Origin: Nitrospinota bacterium
GTDB taxonomy: Bacteria > Nitrospinota_A > UBA7883 > JACRGQ01
DNA: 36,001 nucleotides
Direction: 5' to 3'
NCBI GenBank assembly: GCA_016212275.1
Contig: JACRGR010000004.1
Span: 1 to 36,001, forward strand
In this document: positions 17,081 through 26,393 of the stretch, piece after piece
How the letters are laid out: each line of letters starts with the position of its first letter
Position numbering within the stretch: position 1 is the stretch's first letter
Notes under the pieces: model-generated
What the model was told of the DNA's origin: nothing
Seen by the model: only the letters and a program-made list of their open reading frames with translations
Databases searched by the model: none
Position numbers and translations under genes: made by a program

Positions 17081-18964
17081 ATGAAGAAGTTTTACGTCAC
17101 CACCCCCATCTACTATGTGAACGACGTGCCCCACTTGGGGCACGCATACACCACCATAGCCGCCGACGTGCTGGCGCGCTATCACCGGCTCAACGGCCAT
17201 CCGGCGTTTTTCCTTACCGGAACCGACGAGCACGGGCAAAAGGCGGAACAGGCCGCGAAAAAAAGCGGCATCCCCATGCAAGAGTATGTGGACAAGTATG
17301 CCGTCGTTTTCAAGGAACTGTGGAAAAAGCTGAATAGCACGAACGACGATTTCATCCGCACCACTGAAGAGCGGCACAAAGCGGCGGTGCAACGCGCCCT
17401 GCAAATGCTTCACGAAAAGGGGGAGATATACGCCGACAGCTACGAAGGCTGGTACTGCGTGCCGTGCGAACGGTTCTGGATGGAAAAGGACCTGAAGGAA
17501 GGGAACTGCCCCGATTGCGGCCGCAAGGTGGAGCAGATAAAGGAAAAAAATTATTTCTTCAGGATGGGTTCTTACCAGCAACGGCTGAAGGATCATATCA
17601 ACGCCAACGCCGGTTTCATCCTTCCGCAATCGCGGCGAAACGAGGTGCTGGGGTTTTTGGAAAAACCGCTGGGCGACCTGTGCATCAGCAGGCCCAAGGC
17701 GCGCCTTTCGTGGGGCATAGAGCTTCCGTTCGACAAGGATTACGTTACCTACGTCTGGTTCGACGCGCTGATGAACTATGTTTCCGCCACCGGCTGGCCG
17801 GACGAGCGGTTCAATAAGGCTTGGCCCGCCTCCGTTCATCTAATTGGCAAAGACATCCTGACAACCCACGCGGTCTATTGGTCAACCATGCTGATGGCGC
17901 TGGGTCTTGACCTGCCGAAAACGATTTTCGCGCACGGCTGGTGGACGGTCGAGGGAAAGAAGATGTCCAAGTCGCTCGGCAACGTGGTGGAGCCGGGCAA
18001 GGCGGCGGACGTGGTGGGAGTGGACCAGTTCCGTTACTTCCTCATGCGCGAGGTGCCGTTCGGTCTGGACGGCGACTTTTCCGTGGACGCGCTGATAAGT
18101 AGAGTGAACGTGGACTTGGCGAACAACCTCGGCAACCTCGTCTCGCGCGCATTGAAGATGGTGGAGAAGTATTGTGATTCAACAGTTCCTTCCCGCCCCG
18201 CTGATATTGACGCGCACTGGATAACCTTGAACGGGGATGCGATTGCCAGATACGCTGAAAGCATCGAACGACTTGAGTTCAGCAGGGCGCTTGAGGAAAT
18301 GATCCGGCTTTGCGACACGGTAAACCGGTTTATCGTTGAAAGCGAACCGTGGGCATTGGCGAAGGAACCGGCAAAAAAAGGGAAGCTCGACAATGTGCTT
18401 TATGCCTGCGCCGAGTCGGCTCGTTTAATCGGGAAGATGTTGGAACCATTCATGCCGCAAGCGGCTGAGAGGCTAAAGAAACAATTGGGGCTGGTGGAAT
18501 TTGGCGCGCCGGAATGGGGCGGATTGAAAGGCGGCGAGAAAATAACCGCCGGGGAGGCATTGTTTCCGCGTATGGATGAAAAGAAGATAGCTGAAATAAA
18601 GGCGGCGCTCGCGCCCGCCGTGCCGCGGAAAGAAGAAACCGCGCTGATAACTTTCGATGAGTTCATGAAGGTGGACTTGCGCACCGGCATTGTCGTATCC
18701 GCCGAGCCGGTGCCGAAATCTAAAAAACTCCTCAAACTTCAGGTGGACCTTGGAACGGAAACGCGGCAAGTGGTTGCTGGCATCGCCGAGCACTATACGC
18801 CCGAAGCCGTAGTGGGCAAACAGGTGTTGGTCGTGGCAAACTTGAAGCCGGCCAAGCTTATGGGAGTGGAGTCGCACGGGATGTTGCTCGCGGCGGGCGA
18901 TGGGGGTAAACTGGTGCTTGCCGGTACGTGGGAACCTGTTAAGGGGGGATTGAAAGTAAAATGA
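17081..18964 (+). CDS. metG: methionyl-tRNA synthetase
   Basis: Charges tRNA-Met. The 627 residues contain the class I signature HLGH (18-21), a zinc knuckle (CVPC and CPDC), the WFDALMNY region and KMSKS (294-298). From about residue 524 the protein carries the C-terminal tRNA-binding OB domain (KVDLRTGIV, GIAEHYTPE, KLMGVESHGMLLAA). It starts nine bases after ricT and its TGA overlaps the next ATG. From about 18165 onward the bases are visibly more AT-rich than in the first part of the gene. Confidence 0.96.
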   Translation: MKKFYVTTPIYYVNDVPHLGHAYTTIAADVLARYHRLNGHPAFFLTGTDEHGQKAEQAAKKSGIPMQEYVDKYAVVFKELWKKLNSTNDDFIRTTEERHKAAVQRALQMLHEKGEIYADSYEGWYCVPCERFWMEKDLKEGNCPDCGRKVEQIKEKNYFFRMGSYQQRLKDHINANAGFILPQSRRNEVLGFLEKPLGDLCISRPKARLSWGIELPFDKDYVTYVWFDALMNYVSATGWPDERFNKAWPASVHLIGKDILTTHAVYWSTMLMALGLDLPKTIFAHGWWTVEGKKMSKSLGNVVEPGKAADVVGVDQFRYFLMREVPFGLDGDFSVDALISRVNVDLANNLGNLVSRALKMVEKYCDSTVPSRPADIDAHWITLNGDAIARYAESIERLEFSRALEEMIRLCDTVNRFIVESEPWALAKEPAKKGKLDNVLYACAESARLIGKMLEPFMPQAAERLKKQLGLVEFGAPEWGGLKGGEKITAGEALFPRMDEKKIAEIKAALAPAVPRKEETALITFDEFMKVDLRTGIVVSAEPVPKSKKLLKLQVDLGTETRQVVAGIAEHYTPEAVVGKQVLVVANLKPAKLMGVESHGMLLAAGDGGKLVLAGTWEPVKGGLKVK

Positions 18965-19488
18965 AAACGGCCCGACTGCTCACCGCTTTCCTTGTGCTCA
19001 TGCTCGTTGCCGCCAGTGTCCGCGCTGATGAAGTGATGGTCAACAACAAAGAGGCGAAGATACGCAACGGCCCCGGCACCAATTACACCGTGCTGTGGAA
19101 GCCGCGCCTGTACACGCCCCTCGAAGTGCTGGCGAAGCACGCCGACTGGTATGCCGTGCGCGACGTGGAAGGGGACGTGGGCTGGTTGCATGAAAGCGTG
19201 GGGGCAAAGGACCCGGCGGCCATCGTCACCGCCAACATGGCGGACGTACACGCCTCGCCCGACGCCGATTCGCCCGTGAAGTACCAGGCGCCCAAGAACT
19301 ACACGTTCAAGGTGGTGGAAACGAAGGGATCCTGGCTGAAAGTGGTGGATCCGGAAGGGGACGAGGGCTGGGTCGCGCAAAAAGCGGTCTGGATCGGCGG
19401 CGGGGCCGCCCAACCCAAGGCCAAGGAAGAGAAAAAGGAACCGAAGAAGGAATCCAAAAAAGAGGCGAAGAAATCCAAAAAGAAATAA
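18961..19488 (+). CDS. secreted SH3b-domain protein with lysine-rich tail
   Basis: Exported protein, 175 residues, with a signal peptide (probable cleavage after Ala22, SVRA). Two bacterial SH3-like repeats follow: one around KIRNGPGTNYTVLW and GDVGWLHE, the second around ADVHASPDADSPV and DEGWVAQ. Such domains bind cell-wall peptides in the envelope. The last 30 residues are almost only Lys/Glu with some Ala and Pro. The ATG overlaps the metG stop as ATGA. Specific function unknown. Confidence 0.75.
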   Translation: MKTARLLTAFLVLMLVAASVRADEVMVNNKEAKIRNGPGTNYTVLWKPRLYTPLEVLAKHADWYAVRDVEGDVGWLHESVGAKDPAAIVTANMADVHASPDADSPVKYQAPKNYTFKVVETKGSWLKVVDPEGDEGWVAQKAVWIGGGAAQPKAKEEKKEPKKESKKEAKKSKKK

Positions 19489-19507
19489 GGGGCCGTATTC
19501 GTTCGTG

Positions 19508-20044
19508 ATGTTTGGGGGGCAAGATTATGGGGTGCCCGCAAGGGTATGCGGGATTGTTTTGCCCTTTTTTCTTGCCGCCGGTTTGCCCGCATGCGGTACG
19601 GTAAAAACCGAGTCGACGTCGAAACTGTCCGCCCCCGCGGTGAACCAAGCGACCGTGCAGATAGCCGGCAATCCTGAAAGAGCTTATTCCTTCACCCCTT
19701 CCGTGGCGCTGGGGACGGATTTTTCCGACCCCGCCAATGCGGCCATTTCATACGTTGAGTCCTTGCTGAATTCCAATAGTCCAGCGCTTACGCTGAAGCT
19801 GAATGCGGCGTCGGGGGGAACCCAAAATACCAATGGCCTCGCGGCGAACATATTATATAGCGATGCGTTGGGGAACACCTACCAGCCCAGACTTGTATGC
19901 GCGATCGTTGTTACTTCCCCCTACAGCGGGAAACCGGGCACCACCTTTTCCGCCGAGGTAAATGATTGCCTCCTGCATTCCAGGGACGCGCTCACGGGGT
20001 TCGATCTCACGCTTTCCGTGCGGCTGAACAAGACGGAAGGCTAG
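19508..20044 (+). CDS. predicted lipoprotein of unknown function
   Basis: No family recognised. From 19508 the protein has 178 residues with a lipobox LPAC (Cys29) after a hydrophobic stretch, so it is likely lipid-anchored. An in-frame GTG at 19532 would give a more classic signal peptide (MPARVCGIVLPFFLAAGLPAC-type, 20 residues before the Cys) and may be the real start; a GTG at 19505 is also possible. The mature part is Ser/Thr/Asn-rich with two further cysteines (in VCAIVV and NDCLLH) that might pair. The gap to the SH3 gene is short, so cotranscription is likely. Confidence 0.6.
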   Translation: MFGGQDYGVPARVCGIVLPFFLAAGLPACGTVKTESTSKLSAPAVNQATVQIAGNPERAYSFTPSVALGTDFSDPANAAISYVESLLNSNSPALTLKLNAASGGTQNTNGLAANILYSDALGNTYQPRLVCAIVVTSPYSGKPGTTFSAEVNDCLLHSRDALTGFDLTLSVRLNKTEG

Positions 20045-20056
20045 AAGCCAACGGTT

Positions 20057-21538
20057 GTGCCGGTAAGCAGAAAGCTCCTCTTTTTCCTTTTGGCGTTCAC
20101 CGCCCTTCGTCTTGGGGTAAGCGGTTCATTCGAATTGGCGCTGGACGAGGGATATTATTGGCTCTGGTCGCGCCACTTAAGCCTGGGCTATTACGACCAT
20201 CCCCCGATGGTGGCGTTGGTGATCGCATTTACCACGCTTGTGGGCGAATCGGAGCTGTTCGTCCGCTTGGGCGCTGTGATCGGTTCTGTTGCCGCTTCAT
20301 TGCTTGTGTTCCGGCTGGCGGACAACCTGTTTGAGAACATGGCGGCGGGTTGGCACGCTGTTTGGCTATTGAACATTTCGCTGATATTTTCCGTGGGGGC
20401 GCTTGTCGTCTCGCCCGACACCCCGCTTGTCCCTATTTACCTCGCCGCACTGCTCCTGTTCCGGGAGGCGGCGGAGAAAGGGGGAGCGGGACGGTGGTTA
20501 TTGGCGGGCGCCGTGGCGGGGTTGGCTCTGTTGAGCAAATATACCGCCGCGTTCTTTTTTCCGTGCGCCTTTATGTACCTCCTTCTTTCGCCCGGCAAAA
20601 GACGCTGGCTGGCGACGCCCATGCCCTATCTGGCAACGCTTGTTTCCGCGGCGGTGTTCAGCCCGGTGATCATCTGGAACTGGCAACATGGCTGGATGTC
20701 GTTCGCATTCCAGTCCGCGCACGGATTGGCGCGCGCGGTGGAAAACCCGGCGGGCCACCTGCTGGAGTTCGTCGGGTTCCAGGCGGTGCTGTATTCGGTG
20801 GGGATATTCTTTTTCCTCATGGCGGCGGGGGTGGCATTGGTGCGCGGCTCATTTTTTAACGGCGCGGATGAAAGCCGGCGCGACGTTTCCCTTTTCCTCT
20901 TCTCCTTTTCGGTGCCGGTGCTGGCATTTTTCGCCTTGAACTCATTGCGAGCCACGGTGGAGGGGAACTGGCCGGTGCTTGGGTTTTTGCCGCTCATCGT
21001 GCAGGCGGGGGGGATGGCCGAAGGCTGGCTGGCCTCGGCCCGCGCCCGCACGGCGCTGATAGCGAGCGCGGCGGCCGCTTTCCTATTCCTTGTCTTCCTG
21101 CATGTGCAGGTGGTCGATCCCGTCATTCCGCATCCCAAGCGGTTCGAGATAAGCCGGAGGATCTATGGATGGCGCCTTCTTGCGACCGCGGTTGATGTGG
21201 AACGGAAATCGTTTCCCGCCGCCTTTTTGATCGCCGACCGCTTCCAGACCGGCACGCTGATGACGTACTACACCGCGCCGCACATTCCCGCGTACCAGAT
21301 AGGGGGCGACAACCCCCGCCGGTACAGCTTTCTGCCACCGGTGGACTCCTACGCGGGGAGCGGCGCGATCTATCTTGCCGAGGAATCGCGCGATGCGTCG
21401 CAAGCATTGGCGCCAGTCTTCGAGCGCGTGGAAAAAGTCCGGACGGTGGAGATAACGCGCAAAGGCGAGCTGATACGCCGTTTCGTGCTGTACCGGTGCT
21501 ACAATTACCGTGGCGGATTGGATTTGATACATGAATGA
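20057..21538 (+). CDS. GT39-type membrane glycosyltransferase (PMT_2/ArnT-like)
   Basis: Polytopic inner-membrane enzyme, 493 residues with about ten or more hydrophobic helices, expected to move a sugar from a polyprenyl-phosphate donor to an envelope acceptor. The first periplasmic loop has the family acidic motif LDEGYYWLWSRHLSLGYYD (Asp30, Glu31, Asp47), followed by HPP. A soluble C-terminal part (about 370-493) ends the protein. Start is GTG at 20057. The acceptor cannot be predicted from sequence. Its TGA overlaps the next gene. Confidence 0.75.
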   Translation: MPVSRKLLFFLLAFTALRLGVSGSFELALDEGYYWLWSRHLSLGYYDHPPMVALVIAFTTLVGESELFVRLGAVIGSVAASLLVFRLADNLFENMAAGWHAVWLLNISLIFSVGALVVSPDTPLVPIYLAALLLFREAAEKGGAGRWLLAGAVAGLALLSKYTAAFFFPCAFMYLLLSPGKRRWLATPMPYLATLVSAAVFSPVIIWNWQHGWMSFAFQSAHGLARAVENPAGHLLEFVGFQAVLYSVGIFFFLMAAGVALVRGSFFNGADESRRDVSLFLFSFSVPVLAFFALNSLRATVEGNWPVLGFLPLIVQAGGMAEGWLASARARTALIASAAAAFLFLVFLHVQVVDPVIPHPKRFEISRRIYGWRLLATAVDVERKSFPAAFLIADRFQTGTLMTYYTAPHIPAYQIGGDNPRRYSFLPPVDSYAGSGAIYLAEESRDASQALAPVFERVEKVRTVEITRKGELIRRFVLYRCYNYRGGLDLIHE

Positions 21539-22082
21539 AAAAATGCCGTACCGGCGCATCGTCCTCATCGGCTTCAAGGGGAGCGGGAAGACCACGGTGG
21601 GAAAACTGCTCGCGCGGGAGGCGGGGTTTTCGTTCATGGACATAGACGTCCTCATCGAAAAAGAATACACGGCGCGGCGCGGCGCGCGGATGAACGTGCG
21701 CGGCATCTACAAGAAATTCGGGCGGGAATATTTTTTGAAACTGGAAGCGGGCGCCCTGCGCCGCGCGGCGAAGGCGCAAAGCGTTGTGATCTCGCTGGGG
21801 GGCGGATCGCCGATGAACGCGGGGTTCGGCAAACAAGCGTTCGGCAAGGCCGCGTTCGTATATCTGGACGTGAAGCCCGGCACGCTGTACCGGCGCATCG
21901 TGCGCATGGGCATCCCGCCGTTCTTCGATAAAAAGGCCCCCCGCAAGAGCTTCAAGGCGTTATATGATGAAAGGGCGCCGGTTTATGCGCGCATCGCGGA
22001 TGTGCGCGCGGACAATACCCGCAAAAAACCGGAGCGGACGTGCCGGGAAATTATGGACCGGCTGGGAGGGAGCGATGAGTAA
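21531..22082 (+). CDS. shikimate kinase-like protein (divergent)
   Basis: Likely phosphorylates shikimate, as it lies directly before aroC. The 183-residue protein has the P-loop GFKGSGKTT (14-22), the Asp motif MDIDVLIEKEY and the glycine turn SLGGGSP (88-94). Two usual substrate/lid features differ. The FR-x-x-E shikimate-binding motif reads FLKLE (68-72), with Leu for Arg, and the lid region reads MGIPPFFDKKAPRK rather than an RPLL-type lid. Arg148 in DERAPVY is retained. It may be a shikimate kinase of a divergent subfamily or a kinase with another substrate. It overlaps both neighbours by eight bases. Confidence 0.7.
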   Translation: MNEKMPYRRIVLIGFKGSGKTTVGKLLAREAGFSFMDIDVLIEKEYTARRGARMNVRGIYKKFGREYFLKLEAGALRRAAKAQSVVISLGGGSPMNAGFGKQAFGKAAFVYLDVKPGTLYRRIVRMGIPPFFDKKAPRKSFKALYDERAPVYARIADVRADNTRKKPERTCREIMDRLGGSDE

Positions 22083-23133
22083 CACATTCGGAAGGTTGTT
22101 GCGGCTGACCAGTTGGGGCGAATCGCACGGTCCCGCCATCGGCGGCGTGCTGGACGGATGCCCCGCGGGCATCGCGCTGGCCGAGGCGGACATGCAAAAA
22201 GACCTCGACCGCCGCAGGCCGGGCCAAAGCGCCATCACCACGCAACGAAAGGAGCCGGACGCGGTGCAGATACTCTCCGGCGTGTTCCGGGGGAAGACCA
22301 CCGGCGCGCCCGTCGCGTTCCTCATCGAAAACCGGGACAAAAATTCCTCCCACTACGACGCGATTAAGGATATTTGGCGGCCCGGCCATTCCGACTACAC
22401 GCTGGACGCGAAATACGGCCTGCGCGACTGGCGCGGTGGCGGCAGATCCAGCGCGCGGGAAACGGCGGTGCGCGTGGCGGCCGGGGCGGTGGCGAAAAAG
22501 ATATTGAAGAACGTGGCGATCACCGGCTACACCGCGCAGGTGGGCGACATCGCCATGAAACGGTTTTCCGCCACGCAGATAGAAAAAAACCCCGTGCGTT
22601 GCCCCGATGCGGCGGCGGCGGAGAAAATGCGCCGCCTGATAGAGAAGGTCCGCAAGGCGGGCGACTCGGTGGGCGGCATGGTGGAAGTTACGGCCCAAAA
22701 CGTGCCGCCGGGCCTGGGCGTTCCCGTGTACGCGAAGCTGAACGCGGACCTGGCCGGAGCGATGATGGGGATAAATGCCGTGAAGGGGGTGGAGATCGGC
22801 TCCGGCTTTGCCTGCGCCTCCATGCGGGGAAGCAGGCATAACGACCAAATGCGCGCCCTACGCGGCAAGCTGGTGTTCAAGACCAACCACGCCGGCGGGA
22901 TATTGGGCGGCATCTCGAACGGCAACGACATTGTGGTGCGCATCGCGGTAAAGCCCACGCCGTCCATCCTCAAGCCTCAGGAGGCTGTGGACAAAAAAAT
23001 GAAAAACGTGGGTTTGCGCGTCATCGGGCGGCACGACCCCTGCCTGTGCCCGCGCGTGGTGCCCGTGGCCGAGGCGATGATGGCGCTGGTGCTTGCCGAC
23101 CATCTTCTGCTCCACCGCGGTTCCCGCATCTAG
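22075..23133 (+). CDS. aroC: chorismate synthase
   Basis: Converts EPSP to chorismate using reduced FMN, the last shared step of aromatic amino-acid synthesis. The 352-residue protein has the typical opening TFGRLLRLTSWGESHGPAIG, the RRRPGQSAITTQRKEPD segment, SDYTLDAKYGLRDWRGGGRSSARET and the late RHDPCLCPRVVPVAEAM motif. ATG at 22075 follows GGAGGGAG; sequence upstream in this frame is a shadow of the kinase gene. Full length. Confidence 0.95.
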   Translation: MSNTFGRLLRLTSWGESHGPAIGGVLDGCPAGIALAEADMQKDLDRRRPGQSAITTQRKEPDAVQILSGVFRGKTTGAPVAFLIENRDKNSSHYDAIKDIWRPGHSDYTLDAKYGLRDWRGGGRSSARETAVRVAAGAVAKKILKNVAITGYTAQVGDIAMKRFSATQIEKNPVRCPDAAAAEKMRRLIEKVRKAGDSVGGMVEVTAQNVPPGLGVPVYAKLNADLAGAMMGINAVKGVEIGSGFACASMRGSRHNDQMRALRGKLVFKTNHAGGILGGISNGNDIVVRIAVKPTPSILKPQEAVDKKMKNVGLRVIGRHDPCLCPRVVPVAEAMMALVLADHLLLHRGSRI

Positions 23134-23137
23134 CGCG

Positions 23138-23734
23138 ATGCCCGTTCCGCTGGTGCTCGCCTCCTCCTCCCCGCGGCGGCGCGAGATACTGTCGTCGCTG
23201 GGGTTGGTGTTCACCATCGCCCACGCAGACCTGGACGAAACCCCATTCCCCGGCGAAAGCGCGCACGACGCCGCCTTGCGACTGGCGCGGGAAAAGGCGG
23301 ATAAGGTCTCGGCCCAATACCCCGCCGCGCTGGTGGTGGGGGCCGACACGCTGGTAACGTTGGACGGAAATATCCTCGGCAAGCCGGACGACGCGGCGCA
23401 CGCGGAGGAAATGCTGGTCCAGCTGGCGGGCCGGGCGCACGAGGTGGTCACTGGCGTGGCGGTGAAAAAGGCGGACGAGGGATTTGGGGATTCGGGCATC
23501 GGACGTTCCACGGTGGTGTTCAAGGCTCTCTCGCGGGAGGAGATCGCCCGGTATGCCGCCTCCGGCGAGCCGGTGGGCAAGGCGGGCGCGTACGCCATTC
23601 AGGGATTGGGCGGCGCGCTGATCGAGCGGTACGACGGCTCGTATTCAAATATCGTCGGTCTGCCGGTTACGGAACTGCTCCGGCTCCTGATGGGGTTCGG
23701 CGTGGACCGGCTGGAGTGGGCGGATCCCGCATGA
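23138..23734 (+). CDS. maf: Maf-family nucleotide pyrophosphatase
   Basis: House-cleaning nucleotide pyrophosphatase that hydrolyses non-canonical or excess NTPs to monophosphates. The 198-residue protein has the N-terminal ASSSPRRREIL motif, the catalytic GADTLV region and the C-terminal KAGAYAIQGLGGALIERYDG motif, which fits the YhdE (dTTP/UTP) subgroup. ATG at 23138 is four bases after the aroC stop. The stop overlaps the coaE ATG as ATGA. Confidence 0.9.
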   Translation: MPVPLVLASSSPRRREILSSLGLVFTIAHADLDETPFPGESAHDAALRLAREKADKVSAQYPAALVVGADTLVTLDGNILGKPDDAAHAEEMLVQLAGRAHEVVTGVAVKKADEGFGDSGIGRSTVVFKALSREEIARYAASGEPVGKAGAYAIQGLGGALIERYDGSYSNIVGLPVTELLRLLMGFGVDRLEWADPA

Positions 23735-24339
23735 TCCTCGTCGGCCTTACCGGCGGCATCGGCTCCGGCAAATCCACCGTCCTGCGCGTGTTCAAAAAAC
23801 TGGGGGCGGAAGTGATAGATGCCGACCGCGTGGCGCGCATGGCGGTGGCCCCCGGCGCGCCCGCCTGGCGGAGGATACGGGAGCGTTTCGGCCTCGGCGT
23901 TTTTCACAAGAATGGACGGCTGAACCGCAAAAAACTGGCGGGCGTGGTGTTCTGCGATAAAAAGGCGCTTGCCGACCTGAACGCCATCGTCCATCCCCCC
24001 GTGTTCGCCATCGAAAAGCAAATGCTGGCCGACATCGCGCGGCGGCGCAAAAACGCCGTGGTGGTCATCGCCGTGCCGTTGCTCATCGAGACCGGCTCCC
24101 ACAAGTGGAAAGACGTGGTGGTGGTCGTCGCCAGCACGGAGGAGGAACAATTGGAGCGGTTGTGCAAAAGCGGGAAGTTCACGCGGGCCGAGGCGCTGGC
24201 GCGGATACGGGCGCAAATGCCGCTGTCGAAAAAACTCCGGCACGCCGACCATGTGATCGAGAACCACGGCACGCTGGCGGAACTGCGCCGCGCCACCGCC
24301 GAAGTGTACCGCGCCATTGTCCGGCAAGGGCGGAAATGA
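23731..24339 (+). CDS. coaE: dephospho-CoA kinase
   Basis: Last step of coenzyme A synthesis. The 202 residues start with the P-loop GLTGGIGSGKSTV, then VIDADRVAR, the LNAIVHPPVF region, VPLLIETG and a final DHVIENHG. The ATG at 23731 overlaps the maf stop. Full length and typical. Confidence 0.93.
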   Translation: MILVGLTGGIGSGKSTVLRVFKKLGAEVIDADRVARMAVAPGAPAWRRIRERFGLGVFHKNGRLNRKKLAGVVFCDKKALADLNAIVHPPVFAIEKQMLADIARRRKNAVVVIAVPLLIETGSHKWKDVVVVVASTEEEQLERLCKSGKFTRAEALARIRAQMPLSKKLRHADHVIENHGTLAELRRATAEVYRAIVRQGRK

Positions 24340-24365
24340 CGGTGGAATGCAAAAACGGGTAGAAT
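24336..24365 (+). promoter_or_regulatory. weak candidate promoter of the HD-GYP gene
   Basis: ATGACG (24336-24341) and TAGAAT (24360-24365) are separated by 18 bases, ending 16 bases before the preferred ATG at 24382, whose TTGGAG ribosome site lies between. It would allow the signalling gene to be expressed apart from coaE. Weak match, listed as a candidate only. Confidence 0.3.
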
Positions 24366-24381
24366 GACCATTGGAGCACAG

Positions 24382-26385
24382 ATGACATTTGAGGTTAGCA
24401 AACTGAACGACGATCCCGCCATACAGGATTTCCTCGCCCGCGTGGGAGCGGTGTTCAAGGTGGGCCTCGAGATAGAGGCGAACGGGAGCGGCGCGGTGTA
24501 CCGCAGTTTCACCGACGAGAAGACGGGCAAACTGCCGGTGTTTTCCGCCACCCTTTCGCAGGGCGGCCCCGTGCCGGTGCGCCTGAATATCTATCACCAC
24601 AACGCGGGGCAGGATATCCTCTCAGCGGTGGAGAAGCTTATCCGTGAAAAGCTGGAAGACTACGGCGATGTGCAAAACCTCACCCAGGAACTTTTGGTGA
24701 ACTACGACAAGCTGAACATGTACCGCTCCCTCGCCGAACAGATACTCCAACCGGAACATTCAGCCGAATCGTACGATACGCTCCTTGCCGGTCTGGAATT
24801 GTTGATCCATGCCGGAAAGTGCGGAATCATCGCGGTGGGGGATAACCCGGCGGTCGGCGAAATGGTGGCCTGCAGAAAAGAGGGGAAGACCCAGCCGCCC
24901 GTTCCCACGAAGTATGCTCTGATGGGGACGCCGTTCGAACGCGCCGCGCGTGAGATGCGGTCGCTCATGCTCATGGAGACCGTGGCGGAAACCGTGCATG
25001 CCTCCGCCGGCGGAGTGGACATTGTGCTCAAGGGGCCTCTGCTGGTGGCGCCACTGCTGTACCGCAAGCCGCCCGCCTCCCCGCGCGTAGTGGGCTTTTT
25101 GTTCGCCCTTTCGCCCACGGAGGGGAGTTTCAACGAGGTGGATCAGCACGCCATCGCCACCATCTCCTCGCTCGCCTCCATCGCCATGAAGCACTTCGAG
25201 GCGCTGGAAACGGCGCGCCGCGCCACGTTCGAGATGGACACCATGCTCAAGGACCTCATGTCCACCTTCGAATCGTTGCAACTCCAGTCCGCGCTGGTGG
25301 AGCAGGTGAACCGGATAAGCATCCGCATCAATTCCACGCTGGACCTGGACATGATCTTCAATTCCATTGCCGATTACACCCGGAGCCTGTTGAACGGCGA
25401 ATGCTCGCTCGTGGCCGTGATGAGCGGCGCGGGGCGGGTTACGTTTCCCGGCGCGGCGGGCATCGAGCGCGACACGCTCCCGCGCGCCGTGGTGCCGGAG
25501 CAGGAGTGCATCCTTTCGCTCTGCTTTGCCAGCGAGAAGCCCATCATCGAGAACCATTACGATCCATCCAAGTGCCTTTTGGGATTCAATATTCCCCTCG
25601 CCATCCGGAATTTCGTCACCTACCCGATACAAAGCCTCGGCAAGACCGCCGCTGTGATCATGGTCTTCAACAAGGGGGAAGGCCAGCCGTTCACCGTGGC
25701 CGACTCGGACTTTTTAAAGGCGCTGGCGTATCAGGCCACCACCGCCATCGAGAACGCCCGCCTGCTCAACGACCTGAAGCAGACCCAGTTCACGATGATG
25801 GCGAAGCTCTCGGAATTGGCGGAAAAGCGCGACCCCGAGACCGGCGAACACCTTTTGCGGATGCAAAAATATTCGCGCATCATCGCGCAGGAGTTGTCCA
25901 AGACCCCGAAGCACGCGCACCAGATAGACGAGCATTTCATCAACCAGTTGTACGCCGCCGCGCCTTTGCACGACATCGGCAAAGTGGCGATCACCGACGG
26001 GGTGCTTTTGAAACGCGGCAAGCTCACCCCGGAAGAGTGGGATGTGATGAAGACCCACGCCGAAGTGGGGGAGATGATCCTGCGCGGCCCGGACTACCTG
26101 AAGGTCGCCGCCGAGATAGCGGGCTACCACCATGAGAAGTACGATGGCTCCGGCTACCCCCACGGCGCGAAGGGGGAGGATATCCCCCTCGTGGCGCGCA
26201 TCGTGGCGGTGGCGGACGTTTACGACGCACTTACCTCCCGCCGCGTGTATAAAGAGGATATGAGCCACGAAGTGGCGATGGACATCATCAACCGGGACAC
26301 CGGCAAGCATTTCGACCCGGAAGTGGTGAACGCCCTGAAAGCCGGCATGAGGGAGATACTGACGATCAAGAACCTCATCCGCTAA
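24382..26385 (+). CDS. GAF-GAF-HD-GYP cyclic-di-GMP phosphodiesterase-type protein
   Basis: Cytoplasmic signalling protein of 667 residues with no membrane segment. Two GAF-like regions are visible at about 110-275 and 305-460, separated by a helical linker. The C-terminal HD-GYP domain has EKRDPETGEH, LHDIGK (His530-Asp531) and the full HHEKYDGSGYP (583-593), so catalytic residues are present. The family degrades cyclic-di-GMP. The start at 24382 has GGAG five bases upstream; an in-frame ATG at 24364 lacks this. It converges with cobA-hemD, only eight bases between stops. The ligand of the GAF domains is unknown. Confidence 0.88.
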   Translation: MTFEVSKLNDDPAIQDFLARVGAVFKVGLEIEANGSGAVYRSFTDEKTGKLPVFSATLSQGGPVPVRLNIYHHNAGQDILSAVEKLIREKLEDYGDVQNLTQELLVNYDKLNMYRSLAEQILQPEHSAESYDTLLAGLELLIHAGKCGIIAVGDNPAVGEMVACRKEGKTQPPVPTKYALMGTPFERAAREMRSLMLMETVAETVHASAGGVDIVLKGPLLVAPLLYRKPPASPRVVGFLFALSPTEGSFNEVDQHAIATISSLASIAMKHFEALETARRATFEMDTMLKDLMSTFESLQLQSALVEQVNRISIRINSTLDLDMIFNSIADYTRSLLNGECSLVAVMSGAGRVTFPGAAGIERDTLPRAVVPEQECILSLCFASEKPIIENHYDPSKCLLGFNIPLAIRNFVTYPIQSLGKTAAVIMVFNKGEGQPFTVADSDFLKALAYQATTAIENARLLNDLKQTQFTMMAKLSELAEKRDPETGEHLLRMQKYSRIIAQELSKTPKHAHQIDEHFINQLYAAAPLHDIGKVAITDGVLLKRGKLTPEEWDVMKTHAEVGEMILRGPDYLKVAAEIAGYHHEKYDGSGYPHGAKGEDIPLVARIVAVADVYDALTSRRVYKEDMSHEVAMDIINRDTGKHFDPEVVNALKAGMREILTIKNLIR

Positions 26386-26393
26386 CGGACGAG

